Source of the DNA: Hydrogenothermaceae bacterium
GTDB taxonomy: Bacteria; Aquificota; Aquificia; Aquificales; Hydrogenothermaceae
DNA length: 10,244 bases
Direction: 5' to 3'
NCBI GenBank assembly: GCA_026985705.1
Contig: JALSPY010000168.1
Location: 1-10,244 of the forward strand
Shown: positions 6,796-10,244 of the stretch, piece by piece
Position numbering within the stretch: the stretch's first letter is position 1
How the letters are laid out: each line of letters begins with the position of its first letter
Program-made: the position numbers and the translations under genes
Notes under the pieces: generated by a model
Databases searched by the model: none
What the model was told of the DNA's origin: nothing
Seen by the model: only the letters and a program-made list of their open reading frames with translations

Positions 6796-7272
6796 ATGGA
6801 TAAAGATTTCATATTCCAATTATTAGACAAAATAAAGGGCTCTAAAATTGAGGAGGTTGAAATCTCGTATAATGATATAAAGATTAAAGTTAAACAGTAT
6901 GTAGCTCCTAAAAAAGTAGTTCAACAAATATCTTCAAACCAAAGTTTACCTGTTGTAGATAATCAGCCACCTGTTCCTACAGAGGAAAAACGAGAAGAAG
7001 AAAAGAAAGAAAAAAAAGAAGAAAAAAAATACCATGTTATAAAATCTCCTTTAGTTGGAACGTTCTACAGAGCCCCATCTCCCGGTGCTCCACCTTTCGT
7101 TGAAGAAGGAGATATTGTTTCAAAGGGACAGGTTCTATGTATAATAGAGGCTTTAAAAGTAATGAATGAGATAGAAAGCGATATAGACGGAAAAGTTGTT
7201 AAAATTTTGGTTGAGAACGGACAACCTGTAGAGTATGGGCAAGAATTATTTTATATAGAACCTATAAAGTAG
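6796..7272 (+). CDS. accB: Biotin carboxyl carrier protein of acetyl-CoA carboxylase
   Basis: A 158-aa carrier that holds biotin and shuttles it between biotin carboxylase and carboxyltransferase in the first step of fatty acid synthesis. The N-terminal 35 residues form a conserved beta-rich region, residues 40-62 a Pro/Gln-rich linker, and 63-78 a strongly charged Glu/Lys stretch (EEKREEEKKEKKEEKK). The biotinyl domain (79-158) opens with KSPLVGTFYRAPSP, including the protruding thumb of this family, and carries the biotin site EALKVMNE with K121. Both residues next to the lysine differ from the common MKM (here L and V). AGGGTG upstream serves as ribosome binding site. Unusually for this gene, biotin carboxylase (accC) does not follow; an epimerase does. 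Confidence 0.96.
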   Translation: MDKDFIFQLLDKIKGSKIEEVEISYNDIKIKVKQYVAPKKVVQQISSNQSLPVVDNQPPVPTEEKREEEKKEKKEEKKYHVIKSPLVGTFYRAPSPGAPPFVEEGDIVSKGQVLCIIEALKVMNEIESDIDGKVVKILVENGQPVEYGQELFYIEPIK

Positions 7273-7281
7273 GGGGAATTA

Positions 7282-8229
7282 ATGCTGGATAACAGACCTA
7301 AACAGATATTAATAACTGGTGGAGCTGGTTTTATAGGCTCTAATTTAGCTTTAGAACTTCAAAATAGATTTCCCGAAAGCAATATACTTATACTTGATGA
7401 TTTTTCCAGTGCAAACTTTAAAAATCTGAAGAGCTTTAAAGGAGTGGTTTTAGCCTGTGATGTTTCAACAGATGAGATATTTTTCAAAACTGAGGAGTGG
7501 GAATTTGATTTAATATTCCATATGGCTTCCATCACAGATACAACAGTAAATGATCAAGAATTAATGATGAGAAAAAATGTTGATGGATTTAAAAATATTC
7601 TAGAGATAGCCTATGAAAATGAAGCTACCGTTGTTTATGCCTCGTCTGCATCCGTTTATGGAATAGTAAATGAGGCTGTTCCATTAAAGGAGGATAGGGA
7701 AAAATCTCCTGAGAATATATATGCATTCTCAAAATATATAATGGATAATTTGGCAGAAAAGACTGCAAAAGAAACAGGGCTGAAGATTGTAGGAGTTAGA
7801 TATTTTAATGTTTATGGGCTTGGAGAAGCTCACAAAGGGAAGTTTGCAAGTATGATTTACCAACTTTACAAACAAATGAAGGCAGGTAAAAGACCAAGAT
7901 TATTCAAATGGGGAGAGCAAAAAAGAGACTTTGTATATATAAAAGATGTTGTTGATGCAACAATTTTAGCAAAGGAAGCTCCAAACTCCACTGTTTACAA
8001 CGTTGGAAGTGGAAAGGCTAGGTCTTTTAATGATGTAGTTAAAATACTAAATAAAGCATTAGGAACAGATTTAGAACCTGATTACTTTGACTGTCCTTAC
8101 GATTTTTACCAAGTTTTCACAGAGGCTGATATGTCTAAAATAAAAAAGGAGCTTGGGTTTGTTCCTAAATACTCACTTGAGAGAGGAATAAAAGAGTATG
8201 TTTCTTTATTAGAAAAATATGAGAGGTAA
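7282..8229 (+). CDS. hldD: ADP-L-glycero-D-manno-heptose 6-epimerase-like SDR
   Basis: A 315-aa extended short-chain dehydrogenase/reductase, predicted to make the L-glycero-D-manno-heptose donor for the LPS inner core. Rossmann motif ITGGAGFIGS (11-20) and acidic D39/D40 for the adenosine ribose; catalytic Y147 and K151 in YAFSKY, with S121/S122 in SSASVYG. Features that favour HldD over other epimerases: HMASITDTT (80-88), HKGKFAS (184-190, like HKGSMAS of the E. coli enzyme) and the LF--GEQKRDFVYIKDV block (207-223). GGGGG (7273-7277) lies four bases before the ATG, and the gap to accB is nine bases, so it belongs to the efp operon. A related nucleotide-sugar epimerase cannot be fully excluded. 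Confidence 0.85.
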   Translation: MLDNRPKQILITGGAGFIGSNLALELQNRFPESNILILDDFSSANFKNLKSFKGVVLACDVSTDEIFFKTEEWEFDLIFHMASITDTTVNDQELMMRKNVDGFKNILEIAYENEATVVYASSASVYGIVNEAVPLKEDREKSPENIYAFSKYIMDNLAEKTAKETGLKIVGVRYFNVYGLGEAHKGKFASMIYQLYKQMKAGKRPRLFKWGEQKRDFVYIKDVVDATILAKEAPNSTVYNVGSGKARSFNDVVKILNKALGTDLEPDYFDCPYDFYQVFTEADMSKIKKELGFVPKYSLERGIKEYVSLLEKYER

Positions 8230-8234
8230 AAGAT

Positions 8235-8660
8235 ATGTCTGATAACCCAAATAAGAACAATCCATATTTGGAAGGTATGAATTTTATACAGAATGTTAAG
8301 GAAGAAACAGAGTTTGAGAGAATATTGAAAATACTAACTATACCAGCTAGAAGTGGCATATACATATCCAGACAGGAAATTAGAAGTATAGGATTATCTC
8401 TAGGTGTTGAAATACCAGTTAAAGAAAGAAAATTTATGTTAAAAGACTTATTTCTATATGCTAAGCAGTTTGGAGTTCTGAAAGAGTTTATAGAGTTATT
8501 AATCTCATTTACAGATAGGAAGATAAATGAATATAGAGAATTACAGGAGATATATCCCAATTCTAAAATTCTTTTTGAGGGCTGGATAAACAGAGCTGAA
8601 AAACTGAAAAAATTCTTAGAAAATATGAAAAAAGAGATTGATATATATAAAAAACTTTAG
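8235..8660 (+). CDS. Uncharacterised 141-aa helical protein
   Basis: I do not recognise this protein. It has a polar N-terminus (MSDNPNKNNPYLEG), no signal peptide and no membrane span. A middle segment (about 36-70) includes IPARSGIYISRQEIRSIGLS and then VEIPVKERKFMLKDL, followed by long amphipathic helices to the Lys-rich C-terminus (about 105-141, possible coiled coil). There are no cysteines or metal-binding motifs. The ribosome binding site GAGAGG (8221-8226) lies inside the last codons of hldD, eight bases before the ATG; the intergenic gap is five bases, which indicates translational linkage with the operon. Codon use is like that of its neighbours, so recent transfer is not suggested. 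A cytoplasmic protein acting with the two genes after it is a reasonable inference. Confidence 0.75.
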   Translation: MSDNPNKNNPYLEGMNFIQNVKEETEFERILKILTIPARSGIYISRQEIRSIGLSLGVEIPVKERKFMLKDLFLYAKQFGVLKEFIELLISFTDRKINEYRELQEIYPNSKILFEGWINRAEKLKKFLENMKKEIDIYKKL

Positions 8661-8672
8661 GATGGGGAGGAA

Positions 8673-9530
8673 ATGGGAAATAATTCAAATAATTTATTAA
8701 ACTCCTTTATTAGTAGATTTAATTCAGCTAAAACTGAGGAAGATTTCAGAGAGCTAACGAAAGATATAGAGGAATTCTTATCAAGGAACCCGGGAGAGGA
8801 AAATTTAAAGGTTTTACTGGCAGATTTATATACCATATTAGAAGAAAGAGAAAGGATAGACAATTTACTGAATAACATCAAAATACAAAATTTAGATGAA
8901 GAATTTAAAGTAGCATATTTAGTGTTTTTATTTGATACGGGAAATTTTGAAAAATTACTGGATTTTATTGAAGATTTTAATAAGTATAAATTACATTTTT
9001 CTAAAGCTGAAAATTTAATAACTATCAAACTTATTTACATATCTATAGCTATAGAATACTTTAAACTTCCTCTAATTGAAGAGGAGATAAAAGAAATTTA
9101 TGAAATTATATTTAATATAAGTTATGATATTAAAGAGTTTATAGATAACTTTGATAAATTTTTATCTGCAGTTGTTGCAGTTTCAAAACTAGAAAATATA
9201 GAATATCTTTTATACAAAGTTTATCTGTATCTAAAGGCCAAACTAAAGTTAGATAAAAACTATAGAAAAGGTTTAAAGATAGTTGAAGATGTTTTAGTTA
9301 ATGTATCCTCTAAATATTTAGTCTACTTTTCTATATCTCCAGATGAGGAAAATTTAGTTTTAGTAATTGTAATAGATGATTTAGTATTTGGAAGTATAGA
9401 AGAATTTTTAGAATTTAGAATTAATACAGAGATAGAGTTAAAAGAAAAAATTAAAAAGAATTTGCCGAATTTTCCCAAGTTTACGGTAAGTATTCCAAAT
9501 CCAATTATTGAAGAGTTTAAGGAGGAATAA
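8673..9530 (+). CDS. Uncharacterised 285-aa protein, TPR-like N-terminal half
   Basis: I do not recognise this protein. Residues 1-205 read as paired amphipathic helices (for example EEDFRELTKDIEEFLSRNPG, ENLKVLLADLYTILEE, NFEKLLDFIEDFNKY), reminiscent of TPR or other alpha-solenoid repeats but without a clean TPR consensus. Residues 213-285 change character: beta-like strands (SKYLVYFSISPDEEN, LVLVIVIDDLVF), an acidic helix, then a basic KKNLPNFPKF and the end NPIIEEFKEE. No signal peptide, no membrane span, no cysteine at all. GGGGAGG (8664-8670) sits very close to the ATG at 8673, a tight spacing. The gap to the preceding gene is 12 bases, and the next gene starts three bases after this one's stop. 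It may be a scaffold or adaptor for its neighbours (inference). Confidence 0.75.
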   Translation: MGNNSNNLLNSFISRFNSAKTEEDFRELTKDIEEFLSRNPGEENLKVLLADLYTILEERERIDNLLNNIKIQNLDEEFKVAYLVFLFDTGNFEKLLDFIEDFNKYKLHFSKAENLITIKLIYISIAIEYFKLPLIEEEIKEIYEIIFNISYDIKEFIDNFDKFLSAVVAVSKLENIEYLLYKVYLYLKAKLKLDKNYRKGLKIVEDVLVNVSSKYLVYFSISPDEENLVLVIVIDDLVFGSIEEFLEFRINTEIELKEKIKKNLPNFPKFTVSIPNPIIEEFKEE

Positions 9531-9533
9531 GGA

Positions 9534-9965
9534 ATGTTGCCAGAACATTACATACAACTGGCTGATGAGCTTTTATTAAGGGAGTTTAATACTAACCAAA
9601 TTACAGTTTTTAAGACAGCTATAGAAAGATACTACTATGGTTCTTTTCTTATGTGTAAAGATGTTTTAATGAATGCAATATATCCATACAGAGAAAAAGA
9701 TTTACTAAATAAAAATATTCATTCTATAGTTAAAAGAGTTTTTCTAAACAGCAGTATACCTATAGTTGCCTCAATGTTAGAGGAATTAAAAATTTTAAGA
9801 AATGAAGTTGAGTATAATCCAGCTTTTACACCTACAAAATACGAGGTTAATTTGGCAAAAAGTTATGCATATGAAATACTGTCTATACTTGAAGAGCTAA
9901 AAGAAGAGGACTATAAAAATCTTAAGAATACATACTTATCTTTAAGGGAAATTGATAAAGTATAA
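9534..9965 (+). CDS. HEPN-like (UPF0332-type) helical protein
   Basis: A 143-aa all-helical protein with the outline of small HEPN-domain proteins: an early helix AIERYYYGSFLMCKDVLMNA (29-48), where the family has an aromatic (R)-YYA-F-A pattern, IHSIVKRVF (62-70), and the block LRNEVEYNP (88-96) followed by a helix YEVNLAKSYAYEILSILEEL (103-122). In HEPN ribonucleases the matching site is R-x4-6-H; many relatives have R-x-x-ADY instead. Here it is RNEVEY, with no histidine, so RNase activity is doubtful. Many HEPN genes pair with a small nucleotidyltransferase (MNT) gene, but none is present. AAGGAGGA (9519-9526), seven bases before the ATG, is the strongest ribosome binding site of the three-gene tail. 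The stop codon abuts the end of a minus-strand small gene. Confidence 0.7.
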   Translation: MLPEHYIQLADELLLREFNTNQITVFKTAIERYYYGSFLMCKDVLMNAIYPYREKDLLNKNIHSIVKRVFLNSSIPIVASMLEELKILRNEVEYNPAFTPTKYEVNLAKSYAYEILSILEELKEEDYKNLKNTYLSLREIDKV

Positions 9966-10046
9966 CTAATCTATTTTCATTCCTATAACTATAACAACAA
10001 CTACAAGTACCATAAAAAAGCCTATCATAAAAAGCAGTTTTTCCAT
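9966..10046 (-). CDS. 26-aa single-span membrane peptide
   Basis: A small gene below the usual size cut-off. It encodes MEKLLFMIGFFMVLVVVVIV followed by IGMKID: a short polar start, one hydrophobic span of about 18 residues (LLFMIGFF to VIVIG) and a charged tail. Support comes from a strong ribosome binding site on the minus strand, AAAGGAGA (10060-10053), six bases before the ATG at 10046, and from its position 29 bases after the stop of another minus-strand gene. It ends at 9966, directly against the stop of the convergent plus-strand gene at 9965. Tiny one-span proteins often act as accessory subunits of respiratory or transport complexes, but I do not recognise this one. Confidence 0.65.
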   Translation of the reverse strand: MEKLLFMIGFFMVLVVVVIVIGMKID

Positions 10047-10075
10047 AGCTTTTCTCCTTTCTTACTATATTTATA

Positions 10076-10244
10076 TTAATCATATCTATTAAGCGATTTT
10101 TCTACAATGTATAGATATTGTTCCAACTCTTTAACTCTCTTTTTTAAAAACTCTAACTTATCAAAAGCTATTAAAATTCTAGCCATAGAACCACTACCAG
10201 TATAAAAATCTTCTATAAATTTAAACTCTCTATCTCTATACTGA
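10076..10244 (-). CDS. C-terminal part of an uncharacterised gene (cut by window edge)
   Basis: An open frame runs in from the right edge and stops at TAA (10078-10076), showing the last 55 residues. The visible part includes REFKFIEDFYTGSGSMARIL and then a Lys/Glu/Leu-rich helix, FDKLEFLKKRVKELEQYL, that could form a coiled coil, ending KSLNRYD. I do not recognise it. It is probably co-transcribed with the small membrane peptide 29 bases downstream. A gene starting at the internal ATG (36 aa) is possible but the open frame continuing to the edge favours a longer protein. Confidence 0.55.
   Translation of the reverse strand, partial: QYRDREFKFIEDFYTGSGSMARILIAFDKLEFLKKRVKELEQYLYIVEKSLNRYD

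Noticed and set aside
8165..8560. Open minus-strand frame opposite the end of hldD and the 141-aa gene
   Set aside because: Composition looks like antisense of Lys/Glu-rich helices (Ser/Phe/Leu-rich). The frame at 8657-9028 is rejected for the same reason; the plus-strand genes have ribosome binding sites and operon spacing.

Overview
This is a low-GC, gene-dense bacterial window (AT-rich throughout, A/T-ending codons). Several genes point to a thermophilic, Gram-negative member of the Aquificota, most likely the Hydrogenothermaceae (Sulfurihydrogenibium/Persephonella-like): an ADP-heptose epimerase of the LPS type, a peroxiredoxin of the archaeal/thermophile Prx6 type, Lys-rich proteins, and a compact operon built around efp and accB. 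The taxonomic placement is an inference from gene content and composition, because no rRNA gene is present.

Layout. Left edge: the DNA polymerase III delta' gene (holB), whose start is covered by a perfect 42-bp tandem duplication that gives two in-frame ATGs. Next is a NapH-type membrane polyferredoxin without nap genes around it. A gene-poor stretch of about 340 bp follows, holding a weak transposase-like remnant and a good sigma70-type promoter for the Prx6 gene. On the minus strand, converging on the peroxiredoxin, is a two-gene biotin unit: a BioH-like pimeloyl-ACP methyl esterase, then BioC. Their promoter has an extended -10 with a perfect 8+8 inverted repeat just downstream, resembling a BirA-type biotin operator. 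Divergent from it is a secreted L,D-transpeptidase with a LysM-like segment. Then come about 440 bp with a frameshifted insertion-sequence transposase fragment.

The right third is one tight plus-strand gene string with gaps of 3-21 bases: efp, accB (biotin carboxyl carrier protein), an hldD/rfaD-like epimerase, and three genes I cannot name (141, 285 and 143 aa). The last of the three looks like a HEPN-fold protein with a degenerate active site. It ends directly against a 26-codon minus-strand gene for a single-span membrane peptide with a strong ribosome binding site. Upstream of that peptide is the C-terminal part of another minus-strand gene that runs off the right edge.

How the parts fit: most of the window is housekeeping (replication clamp loading, translation elongation at polyproline, fatty acid and biotin synthesis, LPS heptose, peptidoglycan cross-linking, peroxide defence). 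Biotin appears twice, as synthesis (bioH/bioC) and as the protein that carries it (AccB). The least ordinary parts are the three-gene tail of the efp operon, the bio operator, the tiny membrane peptide and the duplicated holB start.
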